Positions 10,001 through 16,624 are shown, counted from the stretch's first letter. The stretch: DNA of 17,500 nt from Halisarca cf. caerulea (GCA_963170055.1 CAUJGJ010000185.1:911775-929274); one strand, 5' to 3'. Program-made: numbers and translations. The notes: generated by a model from the sequence alone, not told the origin.

Positions 10001-13000
10001 CATGATCACATCACTCACCACTTGCTGAGAGTCTATAACCAATATCCAACCTGACCCTCTCTATGGTAGGGTGGTGTTCAATGGCATACGTCACTACTTG
10101 GGAATCAAAAGGAAACTGAATGGATGAACAAATAGTGTTCTTGAACACTGCTGGGAGAACTTGACTTGATACAAAACTGTTGTTGGCTTCGTACAGGGAC
10201 ACCATCACAAGCATGTTGTCATCCTGGAGGAGATCTTGGTCTATCACTTCTCTAGCCTGCTCTGATAAGGAGGAGAAGCTGAGAGATGCCAAATCAACAT
10301 ATTCAAGTCCAGTCAGTCCGCAGTACATCTTCCACACCTCAGCCATGTGTGGAGTATTGAACCATTTACTCCAGATCTTCTCTTGCTCTACTTTGCTCTG
10401 ATGTCCAATGTAAACTGCACCCAAGGCTTCCAGTACTGTCTTGTGATCAAACTGGGAGAGGACACCTGTAATTGGACAGTGATTGTCAATGTCCTCGGAA
10501 AACAGAAGGTTGTAGATGCTACCACGGGTGTCTACGTATTTCTTCAAGTCACCCAAATCCTCATCTGTCAGAATCAGACACTGATGAAGACAGCATTTGT
10601 ATGCCACCTCACACAGCTGGGAAAATCCTGGAAACAGGTCTTCTGGGACCTCAAGGAGGTTTTGGATCCTCTCCTTGATAGATGGGTGTGTCTGACTGAG
10701 GTACTCCTCCAACTGGTGGCAGATGTACTTCAGGAATATACCACTTAGATTCTCTGGAAGGGGATCGTCATTCAGGTATTCCTGCACCATGCACACTATT
10801 TCCAGGACCCTAGGGATGCGGCATATTCCTCTCACTAAAGGGAAGGTGTTCAGACGGTGGATTACCTTCAGTGATTTGTCTGCATCACTTCTGAAGTAGC
10901 TCTGGATGTAGCTGTCAATGTTGGAGCTTGTAAAACCGAGAATTTCAATGTGAAATGGAAATGTTTCTATCATAGATGTCAGATCAATATATCGTGAAGG
11001 GCGAGTGGTCACAAACATGTCACATTGGCTGAAGTAACGATCTTTACATGATAAGAGCTTGGATAGGAATGGGGACTTTCCCAGACAGTCTGCAACCTCA
11101 TCGAATCCATCCAGAATTAGAATAACTCCAGCTCCAGCTTGCTCTTCTATTACTGGACACAGCTCAGGAAGATCCAAGTGGTGGAGTAAGAATGGAAGGT
11201 CAATGTCGTCTCTTCTTTTGTCCATGTGCAGTCTCAATCGTCTCAGTTCAACCAAAACCACAAGTTGGTACTTGTGGGGAAGTCCTCCTGAATAGAGATC
11301 CTTGCACAGTTTGCGGACAAGAGTAGTTTTCCCACATCCTGGAGGTCCACTTATAACCACTCTTTTCCCTGAATCTTTACCAAAACAAGTTAAAATGTTC
11401 TTGTATTTAATGGGTGTCGAATTCTTATAATAGCCATCAACACCATGGATGACTGCCTGGAGAAATTCTGTGACATCTTTTTTAGGTTTGGCTTGGCAAT
11501 AATCACGTCCAACAGTTGCTAAATTAATGAACTCAATGTTCCGAGAATATCTACACTTCACACCAGTTACGTCATCCCTAGTGTAGAATTGTCCCAATCT
11601 TTCATAAGCCTGCAATAGAATGAACAGATACATTCTATGTGATCTGTAAACTACTGCGCAGTGGGGAAATTTTATAAAATATAATATTATAAATATAAAT
11701 TTTCCAAACTTTGATTGATCAACAAACTCAATTTAAGATGTGTACCATCAACAATGATAGGGGCCTCACCCCATTCGAGGGGAGGGAGGTGAGAATGTAC
11801 AGTACAAGTTAATTAAATCTGATTTCCAGGAACATATTTAGCTTGCATCCACAATCCCAAACTAAGACAATTGTTATCTCAGACCACAACCTGATGATTG
11901 AGATTGGACACAGTGGACCAATTACCCCTGTCTCTGAACGCAAATGCACACTATATATGCAGTCTAAATTTCATTGATGAGATGATAAAGTCCACAGGCT
12001 TTTTGATTGTCTACCAATTTATTCCCAGCCACGATCCAAGCTATTTATACATTTTTAAATTGCCGTTATACGTAGTACATTAAAATTTCTAACTTCCTGC
12101 GAAAAATTAATTTACCACATCAGCAGCAGAGACTCTACAATCATCAAACAAACTTCGCAATACATTTCAAAAGCAACTCAATTAACATTTAATTTAGCTT
12201 ATTTATCTCCACCTATTTGATTTTTATTTAGTTGCTACATAGGGTTACTGATTACACACATATAAGCTCATCAACATACTCATACAATCCCCCCCCCCGT
12301 GTTCATCAATATTATGTTAGTCTCCATTGCATATATGTACATACATGCATGCATTTTTTACAATTAGACTGTAATTTCCTGTTTTGGTTGTTTTCTGCTT
12401 GTTTTGCTTTGCTTTAATTGTCAGCTGCTGTGTCCTTGTGTGTGTATTCTTGATATTTTCTGCCACATGTGTGTGGCTATATTTGCCATGATAAGATTAA
12501 TATTATTGCTGAGGTCAAGGGCCATTTTGACTATGACCAGTTTTGCCAAGTGTTGTCAGCCAGTTTTAATGTTACCCAAACACTGCGACCATTATAAGTA
12601 ATTGCTCTGTCCCTGTGCCTCCCACAACTTGCTGTGGAGTTTCTTGCACATTTAATAAAGTATAGTGAGAGAAATTTTATGCGATGTTGCCTTAAAGATT
12701 CTTGTGTATGCGTTTGTTCACTGCATATGGAAGATGGTAGTACTATACTATGGGATTACCAACTCTGTCCTTCGTCGGCCATTCTTATAGGCACAAAAAA
12801 GGGTCTGGATCAAAGAATATCCTCGCAAGTAAATGCAGGTCCTGCAAGTCATGGACCTTTGCTGATAACTGCATGATGACCGAATGAGGCAACAGCAATA
12901 TTATACATGTCATGCAATTTTACGTTTCCTCACTGTATACAGCTGCCAAGCATTAATTTCTGGTGACGTTAGAACTATACTAGGTGGATAAGGTCCTTCA

Positions 13001-16000
13001 TGCAAACACTTGATGAATCCCATGCTATCCTGCCCCGCTTATAAGACTAAGTAGCATCCACTTACACCCCCATCATGTATGGAGCCACTGCAGATGACTG
13101 CTCATCAGGGCAATCAGTATAGGACAACATATGGGACGAGGCTGGTCATGAGTATACATGTTATTTTTCAAAAATATCAAATGCAATTGGCAACAGCACT
13201 ATAGGATGGTGGTCGTCCTGAATTGTGTGGGCAGAAGGGCAAGAATGTCCTTAGCTTCCAGATAGACATTCTTGCAGCACGTTCCTGCTCTATAATTTGA
13301 AGTGTGGTGTAGTGTTCAATACTGAAATGCTGCACACATGTATTGCAGACCCAAAGGAAACTACAGTAGAACCTACCTTAGGCTAATCCGGCACCTCCAT
13401 AAACCATGCAGCATTCACCTAAACCAGCCAAGATTGTCTGGCACTGACCATTAATATACCATACAAACTAACCTCTGTAATCCAGCAACCTGCAAATCCA
13501 GCACTGTTTTTCATTCCCCAATGGGTGCCGGACTAGGCAGGTTCCACTACATATACGGAAGTGGTAATTAAGGCAGGATTTTATCTGGGGGGGGGGGGGG
13601 GATCCCTGGGTATAGTTCCCCCCCTAAGCAGAAAGGTTCCCCCCCCAAAATAAAAATATGTAGGCTTAATTTTTGTGAAGGAACACTGTCATGAATTGAT
13701 CATGAATCCATTTATAAAGGGTAGAATTTGCCAAAAATGCTTATATTATTAATAGCTTGCATTAATCAATCTTGAATCCATTGGTATGTATGTTTATTTA
13801 GCAGTTACATAGTCAATAAATACATGTGTCAAAATTTAGGAGTTCTAATGTAAATTGCACGTGATTTAGCTTTGTTCCAAACAGCATGGCATAAGCATTT
13901 GTGCAAGGATTTATTCATGTATAGGTACTTACGCATGCTTGCACATGTTCAGGGTTTCATTTAGAGGAAAGGGGGCACAGGGGGTATCTTTCCCTTGAAA
14001 TTTTATCCTAGCTATAACACACATGCACAGTTGCAACAGACCAATCTGTGGACTGTATTCAGAAACAGCTTGAGTGGCGTAAAACAGCCTCATTTATCAC
14101 CTTCTGAGGCATGAAAACTAAAAATTTTCCTGGGCCGGGAGGCATACCCTCAGACCCCCCTAGACCACTATTATTCCACATGCATATCAGATTCTGCCCG
14201 CCGTTACGTACATCACTATACTTTGCCATTGCCTCATCTTCATCATTATTCTGAAAGAAAACCTGATTTGCATGCTGCATGCATGAGTGTGGTTTTTAAT
14301 ATCATTGAATACACAACATCATGCTTGCGCCATGCCACGCCGCACTGCGCCACGCATGTGTGTATATACATACGTACATATAAATAGATGTGAAGGTTCC
14401 CTCCCCAAAAATTTGACCCCAGATAAAACCCTGTAAGGCATCCCAACCTGGTTAATTGCTACAATATCCTGTTCATGATAGTATAGTCTATAAACTTTTA
14501 AGTCTAATTGTCAATGTCTTTTAGAGGTTTGGTAAAAAGAGTGGTTCCTCCCCTCCTGTAATGATGCTGGACTGTTGCTGTTTGGCAATACAAATGCTGT
14601 CATTTTCAGCAATCAGCAATATGTATCACACACACGCACACATCTAAAAATTTGTCATGTAATCATGGTGATAGTGTTGCCACGATACTGCTAAAAGTGT
14701 ATCACGATAATATTTTGTTATCTAGACATGTATCATGATACATCACGATATCAGTATATTGCAAAATATATAGGTACAGGCGATCAGAGTTATCAACAAG
14801 TAATACTGTTTACCTGTTCAAGCACAAGCCAATTGCATTTGTATGCAATCACATTACCCAGTATGCTATATAAAATACCTTCCAATGCGTGACATCTCTG
14901 AGCATTCACGAGTCTATGATTTAAGTGTACCTTTTGTGTATTGTGCTCAAATAATTAACATATTCTGATTGATTGATTAAATACAGTTACTATGGGCATG
15001 AGGTGTAGGGACTGTGAAGCCACAATAGTGTGCTTGCTAACAATTTCAAAGGTCAAATGCACTAGCATTGCAGGCCCAGCAGGACAGCCTGCTGGAGATA
15101 TGTACACGACAACTCATGACATTAAGTATTTTTAGTGTATCGTATCATTTAGAGAACATATTGCAATATACTGTGCATCGTGATTATCACAGCAACACTA
15201 ATTGGTGGTGACCTGGAAGGGAAATACGCTATACCTTGCTGTGTGTGTTGAAACTTTAGATGTGGGTGATGAAATTAGAATAACAAAATGGTTACTCTTT
15301 CAGCGCTGAAAGTCGATACATGGGTCTGCCACTAAGTAAAGTGGCGTACGAGATTCCGGATTCTTTATAGATTCCATAAGATTCCATATCAGATTTGGTA
15401 AGATTGCGCATTGGATTTTCACTGGCATTCAAAGATTTCAAAAGATTCTGTTGAGGATTATAAGATTTCAACCTAAGATTCAAGGATCGATTCTAAGATT
15501 TCATAGCAGGTCAGGATTCCAGGATTCTGTATAAGAATCCAAGATACAAGTGGAGCGTACAAGATTCCAAGGAGTTGCAGACCCCTTGCTGAAAGTAGCC
15601 GCTTGATTAGTGGACATCACATACGCTAAGAAATTTGATCACTGTTTGTTAAAGAACAGCTGAAGACCTCCTCTGAATTCCTGAAGACATTTTGGTAAAT
15701 GGCAGTACTGAACAGCAGTCTGTTGGATAATGGCTGCTATATAGAGTCACAATCCAAGAACATGGGAACTTTGTTTCTGGCACTCCAGGACACTGTGGTC
15801 TGCTAACATGCTTCCACATGCAGCTGGTTACAAATGACTCACACACAAATCAATAACATGCAAATGATTTTGCCCTCTATTAGAGGTATTTTGGCACTTC
15901 AAAAGCAGTAACTATAGATTGACGAAATTTTAAAAGAAATGCAGTAAATCTAGGTTACCAAGCTACCATGGATCTATACAAATACAAGGGAAATCACACA

Positions 16001-16198
16001 GACATGGACAAGAACAATAAAAAAAAACACTTAAAAATGAAAAAAAAAAAAACTTGGAATAAGGTAGAGGTAGGTAGTCTTAGGACATGTTATGTACCTG
16101 TTTCAACTTCCTCGTCCTCTCATCATCTGATGTGGACAATGATGGTGTTGGTTCACCAGTTGTAGATGTCACTACAGTCCGGGATTGAGGGGGACAAC
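217..16198 (-). CDS. NACHT-LRR (NLR-like) receptor gene, 12-exon model, incomplete at both ends
   Basis: Predicted cytoplasmic innate immune sensor of the STAND/NLR type: a NACHT NTPase that oligomerises on activation, followed by ligand-sensing leucine-rich repeats. Proposed coding blocks in transcript order: 16198-16098, 11609-10019, 9080-8956, 8656-8443, 7631-7471, 7410-7306, 7233-7138, 1785-1656, 1564-1419, 967-866, 787-571 and 312-217 (3084 nt). All introns are GT-AG and phases match at all eleven junctions (0,1,0,1,0,0,0,1,0,0,1). Walker A, Walker B and a TTRPSR sensor motif are visible in the large exon. The small exons carry alternating helix and LxxLxL-type strands, as in ribonuclease-inhibitor-like repeats. 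No N-terminal Death/CARD domain and no final stop were found, and the last exon ends in phase 1 at 217. The join across the transposon-filled intron (7137-1786) is the least certain. The alternative is two neighbouring NLR genes or a gene plus a remnant. Confidence 0.6.
351..447. repeat. 25-bp tandem repeat, four copies
   Basis: Units start at 351, 376, 401 and 426. Each reads TGAGTACTGCATGCACACAT followed by GTACA, and the last copy diverges after CATG. The array lies in an NLR intron, about 40 bp upstream (in transcript sense) of the acceptor at 313. It explains the repetitive Cys/His/Met open frames seen here. Confidence 0.95.
571..787 (-). CDS. NLR gene, C-terminal exon of unknown domain
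   Basis: Acceptor TTCTCACTATTAG|AATGTGAG, donor CCAACTG|GTGAGGTTG, 217 nt, phase 0 to 1. The 72-residue product (NVSGEDSPQYFNLYGAVLRG; later VDFVLLYQGSPRRLMLQLP and KRAGTYFISKPPTPTG) is less clearly leucine-rich-repeat-like than the preceding exons and turns proline/threonine-rich at its end. I do not recognise the domain. It may be a capping unit after the repeats or the start of a C-terminal region. Confidence 0.6.
866..967 (-). CDS. NLR LRR exon 8
   Basis: Acceptor GCTATTAG|ATG, donor AATTGTTTT|GTGAGT, 102 nt, phase 0 at both ends. It encodes 34 residues ending VDVQAVKRALSKCRLRKLRI, a helix followed by a leucine-rich strand. The acceptor and entry (CTATTAG) closely match those of the next exon, consistent with exon duplication in the repeat array. 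Confidence 0.65.
1198..1219. repeat. Perfect 10-bp inverted repeat with 2-nt loop
   Basis: GGGGGGTTCA and TGAACCCCCC are separated by GT. A further GAACCCCCC follows at once. It sits in the 451-nt intron 968-1418, which holds no other recognisable feature, and is probably the end or core of a short foldback repeat. Confidence 0.9.
1419..1564 (-). CDS. NLR LRR exon 7
   Basis: Acceptor TTTTCACTCCATGACAG|GTAATAAG, donor GCAATA|GTGAGT, 146 nt, phase 1 to 0. It encodes GNKWCDLLVTG, then SRPVCHLRLSLAPVECGLLL and SRVHNAEQLEELSLAI. The strands CHLRLSL and LEELSLAI are classic leucine-rich repeat segments. Confidence 0.7.
1656..1785 (-). CDS. NLR LRR exon 6 (first exon beyond the transposon)
   Basis: Acceptor CTATTTGCTTAG|AATGTG, donor ACACTAG|GTGAGTATG, 130 nt, phase 0 to 1. 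It encodes NVDSDMVRSARAVLVPVLED and HITCMRFECSLLPLTATL, again a helix followed by a leucine-rich strand. Its entry phase fits the exit phase of the exon on the far side of the inserted element, 5.35 kb away. Confidence 0.65.
1959..1995 (+). repeat. Left terminal inverted repeat of the outer transposon
   Basis: It starts TAGCGGGAAACTTT after a TA at 1957-1958. Over 14 bases it matches the right end on the opposite strand with one mismatch, with weaker matching to about 37 bp. Further motifs of the type TTTCRCGAATT follow to about 2080. Confidence 0.65.
2120..2529 (+). pseudogene. HIRAN-like domain segment of a transposon-borne gene, frameshifted
   Basis: Two overlapping frames together give a decayed protein segment. 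The first (from 2120) contains METYVLETVVRGYHAY; the second (to 2529) contains HDPFAVTLVKEGVTVGPIPC, ISSVCYLNLGKGGSLCCKVT and DLPQGGLEIPCQLIF. From memory of transposon-associated proteins in sponges and cnidarians, this order (YVLE..VRGYHVY, then HDPFAVAVVKEG..VG..PR) is a HIRAN-like module. HIRAN is known as a DNA-binding fold in other proteins; here it probably helps a transposon protein bind DNA. The frame changes near 2245. The family call is from recall, not a search. Confidence 0.55.
2530..3076 (+). pseudogene. Ulp1/C48-like protease gene of a transposon, inactivated
   Basis: The main frame (2660-3076, 138 codons) reads CDGEWLNDNHVNFAQSILKR, then NWIVSSTLGC, IYDSLY and KQEGLSDCGVFAIA. 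This is the Ulp1/SENP-type cysteine peptidase layout: Asp in YDS, Gln in KQEG, Cys in SDCG. The catalytic His normally found just before the Trp of the HW motif is absent (SNW instead). Upstream sequence in another frame (WIQCSGIILSQSDRN, about 2613-2660) belongs to the same protein, so there is a frameshift near 2662. It stops after FKPSTM. Such proteases often ride on large eukaryotic DNA transposons. It follows the HIRAN-like segment on the same strand and was probably the C-terminal half of one protein. Confidence 0.75.
3077..3386. other. Non-coding interior of the outer transposon
   Basis: This AT-rich stretch lies between the converging ends of the Ulp1-like gene and the transposase. 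I see no open frame or repeat worth naming. Several AATAAA-like strings (AATAAATATC near 3150) could have served as polyadenylation signals. Confidence 0.4.
3387..3619 (-). pseudogene. C-terminal part of a pogo/Tigger-like DDE transposase, frameshifted
   Basis: Read from 3619 on the minus strand: VIFDRFQGQAP, a one-base frame change, then MFSQFEARNVQVAIVPANCT, DRLQPLDVSVNKVAKEFL and HGQFQEWYSEQICQ. The block VPANCTDRLQPLD.SVNK is characteristic of DDE_1-type (pogo/Tigger/Jerky-like) transposases, and the Asp of VIFDRF matches a catalytic Asp of the RNase-H-like fold. A GTGAGTAC string at 3406-3399 could be an old splice donor. The middle of the transposase is missing; its N-terminal part lies at 6467-6625 beyond the inserted retroelements. 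Confidence 0.8.
3739..3785. repeat. (TA)n microsatellite
   Basis: About 45 bp of nearly pure TA sit directly against the 5' edge of the first retrotransposon fragment. Such tracts often mark insertion or slippage points. An ETS-like string TTCCGGAAGTG lies just upstream near 3715. Confidence 0.95.
3786..4320 (+). mobile_element. 3' fragment of a non-LTR retrotransposon (copy 1)
   Basis: Only the C-terminal end of the RT protein is present: HALSCLKSQGRLPRHACLND, then LEPKGLCRGDGRRPD, then, after frame changes, VESAGSSGKNALDFFHDLSR and KLCQKISVCIQCFNSVSILG. The RH..LND / GDG.RPD block followed by a W-D-x-T-type strand resembles the restriction-like endonuclease region (PD-(D/E)xK) at the C-terminus of R2/CRE-like retrotransposons; this is inference. 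The fragment aligns with 6298-6460 of copy 2 but is a diverged relative. The 3' tail to about 4380 is AT-rich. Frame changes and a stop after LTKLP show it is dead. Confidence 0.75.
4385..6500 (+). mobile_element. Non-LTR retrotransposon reverse transcriptase ORF (copy 2), broken by frameshifts
   Basis: This decayed RT gene would copy element RNA into DNA at a target nick. Visible motifs in order: N-terminal segment SIHAIASRVSSKLEEGDYKG; PKGSAGGPECLRPQHL; RT motif IQPIAIGRTLRRLVAK; motif A VKLDFRNAFNSVRRDK; motif B GVQQGDPLGPLLFCLV; motif C RIFYFDDGLIGG (the YxDD site as YFDD); FLGAPIG; and a C-terminal CHHCGAAVDEYAIHGL zinc-type region before the endonuclease-like HHNALND and RSDGKCP. The frame changes at about 4870, 5335 and 5516, at a 13-C run (6170-6182), and after 6455. 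Each frame continues the same protein, so these are recent lesions. It is cut at its 3' end near 6500, where transposase sequence resumes. It belongs to the same family as copy 1. Confidence 0.9.
6170..6182. repeat. Run of 13 C
   Basis: This homopolymer lies inside the RT gene exactly where the open frame shifts. It may be real slippage decay or a sequencing or assembly error. Confidence 0.9.
6467..6625 (-). pseudogene. N-terminal helix-turn-helix part of a pogo/Tigger-like transposase
   Basis: Read on the minus strand: TTDGSQLQESMTSKWGSYEH, then FTPEERAQIGKRAVKHDVTD. The pattern FTPEERA.IGK.A..H.V is the first DNA-binding helix-turn-helix of pogo/Jerky-like transposases. It is on the same strand as the catalytic C-terminal piece at 3387-3619 and upstream of it in the right order, which supports one transposase interrupted by the retroelements. 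The frame runs to a TGA at 6469-6467, but true transposase sequence probably ends near 6490-6500. Confidence 0.65.
6626..6946. other. 5' region of the outer transposon, non-coding
   Basis: On the minus strand a splice-like CAAG|GTGAGT occurs near 6640, and a CATGGCGCG start-like string lies near 6850. Both could be remains of the transposon promoter and first exon. No open frame is convincing. Confidence 0.35.
6947..6983 (-). repeat. Right terminal inverted repeat of the outer transposon
   Basis: Read on the minus strand from 6983 it begins TAGTGGGAAACTTT and continues to CGTGAAT, mirroring the left end. A TA follows at 6984-6985. It lies only about 20 bp from the stop of the Val-Cys read-through frame of the NLR exon. 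Confidence 0.65.
7042..7093. repeat. (CA)n microsatellite
   Basis: About 50 bp of uninterrupted CA are followed by imperfect CA/ACAAA copies to about 7118. On the minus strand the tract is (GT)n and remains in the frame of the NLR exon at 7233-7138 as Val-Cys repeats. Confidence 0.97.
7138..7233 (-). CDS. NLR LRR exon 5, 3' boundary uncertain
   Basis: The acceptor is ATTGTTGTAG|ATG and the exon enters in phase 0. It encodes MLNVFGDLVLSVVKGAF then RNRNISEFRIAFYGH, a helix plus strand like the other repeat exons. The donor chosen (GGACAT|GTACCG) keeps phase 0 but is weak; another phase-0 GT lies at TTGTTT|GTTTGT. If neither is used, the frame runs on through the (GT)n tract as a Val-Cys repeat and stops at 7000. 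The body of the exon is better supported than its end. Confidence 0.6.
7306..7410 (-). CDS. NLR LRR exon 4
   Basis: Acceptor CATATTAG|GGC, donor GATAACGAG|GTGAGAG, 105 nt, phase 0 at both ends. It encodes 35 residues, including FDIIEELVATSDQLVKVDVG, one leucine-rich repeat unit. The preceding intron is short (60 nt), as is usual for small-genome invertebrates. Confidence 0.7.
7471..7631 (-). CDS. NLR LRR exon 3
   Basis: It has one of the best acceptors in the gene (TGTCCTCTATTCCAG|TTG) and a GTAAGAG donor after GTTAGG. The exon is 161 nt, entering in phase 1 and leaving in phase 0, which matches the exon before it. The product contains WLPLTRSEWYTVLSGLKDAK and KFKELCVYMKRVR, one leucine-rich unit with its helix. 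Confidence 0.7.
7775..7832. repeat. Nested inverted repeat (cruciform/hairpin)
   Basis: The outer arms AGCGATTTGAGTTT (7775-7788) and AAACTCGAATCGCT (7819-7832) pair with one mismatch. Inner arms GGGCCGT (7800-7806) and ACGGCCC (7809-7815) pair perfectly around a CT loop. Confidence 0.9.
7964..8047 (-). promoter_or_regulatory. Promoter-like ETS + YY1-type signature with ATG micro-exon
   Basis: On the minus strand, CACCGGAAGT (8047-8038), a strong ETS-type site with a second CCGGA half-site after it, lies about 57 bp upstream of CAACATGGCGGATGCG, which resembles the YY1 ATGGCGG motif found at the first ATG of many animal genes. The ATG opens six codons (MADAKS, 7981-7964) that end exactly at GTATGT, a good donor, in phase 0. 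It could be an internal promoter and first exon for a shorter NLR transcript or another gene, or it may have been brought in by a mobile repeat. Confidence 0.4.
8443..8656 (-). CDS. NLR LRR exon 2
   Basis: The acceptor is CACACAG|AGG and the donor CTGAGAG|GTATG. The exon is 214 nt, phase 0 to phase 1. It encodes a helix (EYWKRIGGALEAS), then FLRSLHIHLVGG, then a second unit SAVLTGLCRKERLTELTM, the typical alternation of NLR leucine-rich repeats. An AG two bases downstream would put a stop in frame, which supports the chosen acceptor. Confidence 0.75.
8956..9080 (-). CDS. NLR LRR exon 1
   Basis: The acceptor is TTTACAG| and the donor GAAGAG|GTATG. The exon is 125 nt, entering in phase 1 and leaving in phase 0. 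The 42-residue product begins DLKPLNESIRNLKAVEL and ends VSALSGQVEELRLTVEE, giving two leucine-rich strand/helix units. It joins the NACHT exon in frame through a shared Gly/Asp codon (G|AT). Confidence 0.75.
9081..10018. other. NLR intron between NACHT exon and first LRR exon
   Basis: This 938-nt intron has one clear structure, the inverted repeat at 9244-9336. The rest is CA/TG-rich, with no exon I can support on either strand. Confidence 0.6.
9244..9336. repeat. Hairpin with 30-bp arms
   Basis: The arms 9244-9273 and 9307-9336 are inverted copies matching at 27 of 30 positions (core TTGGTTGGTGCACATG against CATGTGCACCAACCAA), with a 33-nt loop. In RNA of either strand this makes a long, almost perfect stem. 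Confidence 0.9.
10019..11609 (-). CDS. NACHT domain exon of NLR-like receptor
   Basis: This single 1591-nt exon follows a strong acceptor (TTCATTCTATTGCAG|GCT) and ends at a near-consensus donor (AGTG|GTGAGT), entering in phase 0 and leaving in phase 1. It encodes 530 residues. Counting from the first residue: Walker A GPPGCGKTT at about 88-96 (phosphate binding), Walker B with the NACHT acidic extension LILDGFDE at about 164-171 (Mg2+ and hydrolysis), and sensor motif TTRPSR at about 201-206. About 300 mostly helical residues follow (for example ICHQLEEYL, SQLCEVAYKC), fitting the winged-helix and superhelical regions of NLRs. The frame is intact and all key nucleotide-binding residues are present, so it is probably functional. 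The apparent start MYLFILLQ upstream is intron read through the acceptor, not the true start. NACHT assignment is near certain; membership of a particular NLR clade is not determined. Confidence 0.93.
11610..13363. other. First half of the 4.5-kb NLR intron
   Basis: The DNA is AT-rich, with a run of 10 C at 12289-12298 and no recognised gene. A plus-strand frame at 12634-12876 has no match I recognise and is probably chance or a transposon remnant. Confidence 0.5.
13364..13550. mobile_element. Short non-autonomous pogo/Tigger-type element (MITE)
   Basis: The left end is CAGTAGAACCT and the right end, reversed, reads GTAGTGGAACCT. Both continue into TAATCCGGCACC / TAGTCCGGCACC. The left end follows a TA. 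Ends of the form CAGTRGAACCT..CCGGC are typical of Tigger/pogo elements. At about 187 bp it has no coding capacity. Confidence 0.75.
13574..14433. mobile_element. Possible foldback element with CAGGDTTTTATCTGGGG ends
   Basis: CAGGATTTTATCTGGGG at 13574-13590 and its inverted match CCCCAGATAAAACCCTG at 14417-14433 differ at one base. Inside each end lies G/C-run sequence with GGTTCC. A 15-G run occupies 13587-13601. The interior contains a CCTGGGCCGGGAGGCATACC stretch near 14130. No transposase is visible. Confidence 0.45.
14672..15200. mobile_element. Non-autonomous DNA element with TAGTGTTGC ends
   Basis: TAGTGTTGC (14672-14680) and GCAACACTA (15192-15200) are perfect inverted ends. Both flanks are full of the same CACGATA / TATCGTG motifs in opposite orientation. 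The AGTGTTGC.. start recalls short hAT-type elements, but I could not make out a clear 8-bp target duplication. Confidence 0.5.
15297..15605. repeat. AAGATTC-rich repeat block with a palindrome at its edge
   Basis: A perfect 16-bp palindrome CTTTCAGCGCTGAAAG (15297-15312) is followed by about 200 bp of degenerate AAGATTC/AGATTCC motifs. Near the right end GGGTCTGC and CTTTCAGC recur inverted (15580-15597). Direct copies of GTGG(AG)CGTACRAGATTCC flank the motif-rich part (15341 and 15551). It is probably a short non-autonomous repeat. Confidence 0.55.
15606..16097. other. Last part of the 4.5-kb NLR intron
   Basis: It contains A-rich runs near 16018-16050. Open frames here on both strands are short and unrecognised. 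Confidence 0.45.
16098..16198 (-). CDS. NLR linker exon, Ser/Thr-rich
   Basis: The acceptor is CTACTGCAG| and the donor is AAACAG|GTACAT. The exon is 101 nt, entering in phase 1 and leaving in phase 0. It encodes about 33 residues rich in Ser, Thr and Pro (SRTVVTSTTGEPTPSLSTSD), ending in a charged stretch DDERTRKLKQ that would join directly to AYERLGQFYT of the NACHT exon. A flexible linker between an N-terminal domain and the NACHT is a reasonable role. The 4.5-kb intron that follows is long for this gene, so the link is inferred from phase and composition. Confidence 0.5.
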
Positions 16199-16470
16199 CT
16201 GCAGTAGGTACAAATGAGACTGCATAATAATAATGATGATAATTCCTTATTTAACCTGAGTCAGCCATTAGCCTTTGGCTATACCATTAAGGCCCCCGTA
16301 CCCCAAACATTAGAATACCCCCGTGTGCACACACACGCACACACATGCACACACACAAACACACATACATGAACGCATGCATGCACGCATGCACGCATGC
16401 GCGTGCGCACACACACACACACAATCAAAACAAGTCATATTTAGTTAGTTTGGTGGCTGCAGTAGGTCAT
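16199..16470. repeat. Low-complexity region with ACACGC/CATGCACG microsatellite
   Basis: TAATAATGATGATAA occurs near 16226, followed by a CCATTAAGGCCCCCGTACCC segment and then CA/GCAC repeats from about 16325 to 16425. The same strand composition gives the His/Thr/Ala-rich frame seen here. It is not coding. Confidence 0.7.
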
Positions 16471-16529
16471 TTTCTCATCAATTCCCCAGCTGGTGCACGG
16501 ACACGACCAGCTGGGGAACACATGAGAAA
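16471..16529. repeat. Hairpin with 24-bp arms
   Basis: Arms 16471-16494 (TTTCTCAT, then TTCCCCAGCTGGT) and 16506-16529 (ACCAGCTGGGGAA, then ATGAGAAA) pair except for a 3-base bulge on each side. The inner 13 bp are perfect and the loop is 11 nt. Confidence 0.9.
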
Positions 16530-16624
16530 GTAAGTTTATTGTTGTGAGAGGTGAAACGTGAGACATAATTAGAAAATGTACAAAACTTGGTACAATGGTA
16601 TTTTGGTGATCAGTGAACAATTGA

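Noticed and set aside
10180..11295. Plus-strand open frames opposite the NACHT exon
   Set aside because: They are antisense shadows of a clear, motif-bearing coding exon.
12634..12876. 80-codon plus-strand frame in the long intron
   Set aside because: No recognisable motif and no support on either side; it is consistent with chance.
14059..14280. Minus-strand frame with GLGGSEGMPPGPGKFLVF
   Set aside because: It lies inside an inverted-repeat-bounded, G/C-run-rich repeat and shows no domain or splice context.
14665..15208. 8-bp target duplication proving a hAT insertion
   Set aside because: The flanking bases (ATCATGGTGA side and ATTGGTGG side) match only partly, so I do not claim a duplication.
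16325..16425. CRISPR-like or coding repeat in the ACACGC/CATGCACG region
   Set aside because: There is no spacer-repeat structure. It is a plain dinucleotide-derived microsatellite in a eukaryotic genome.
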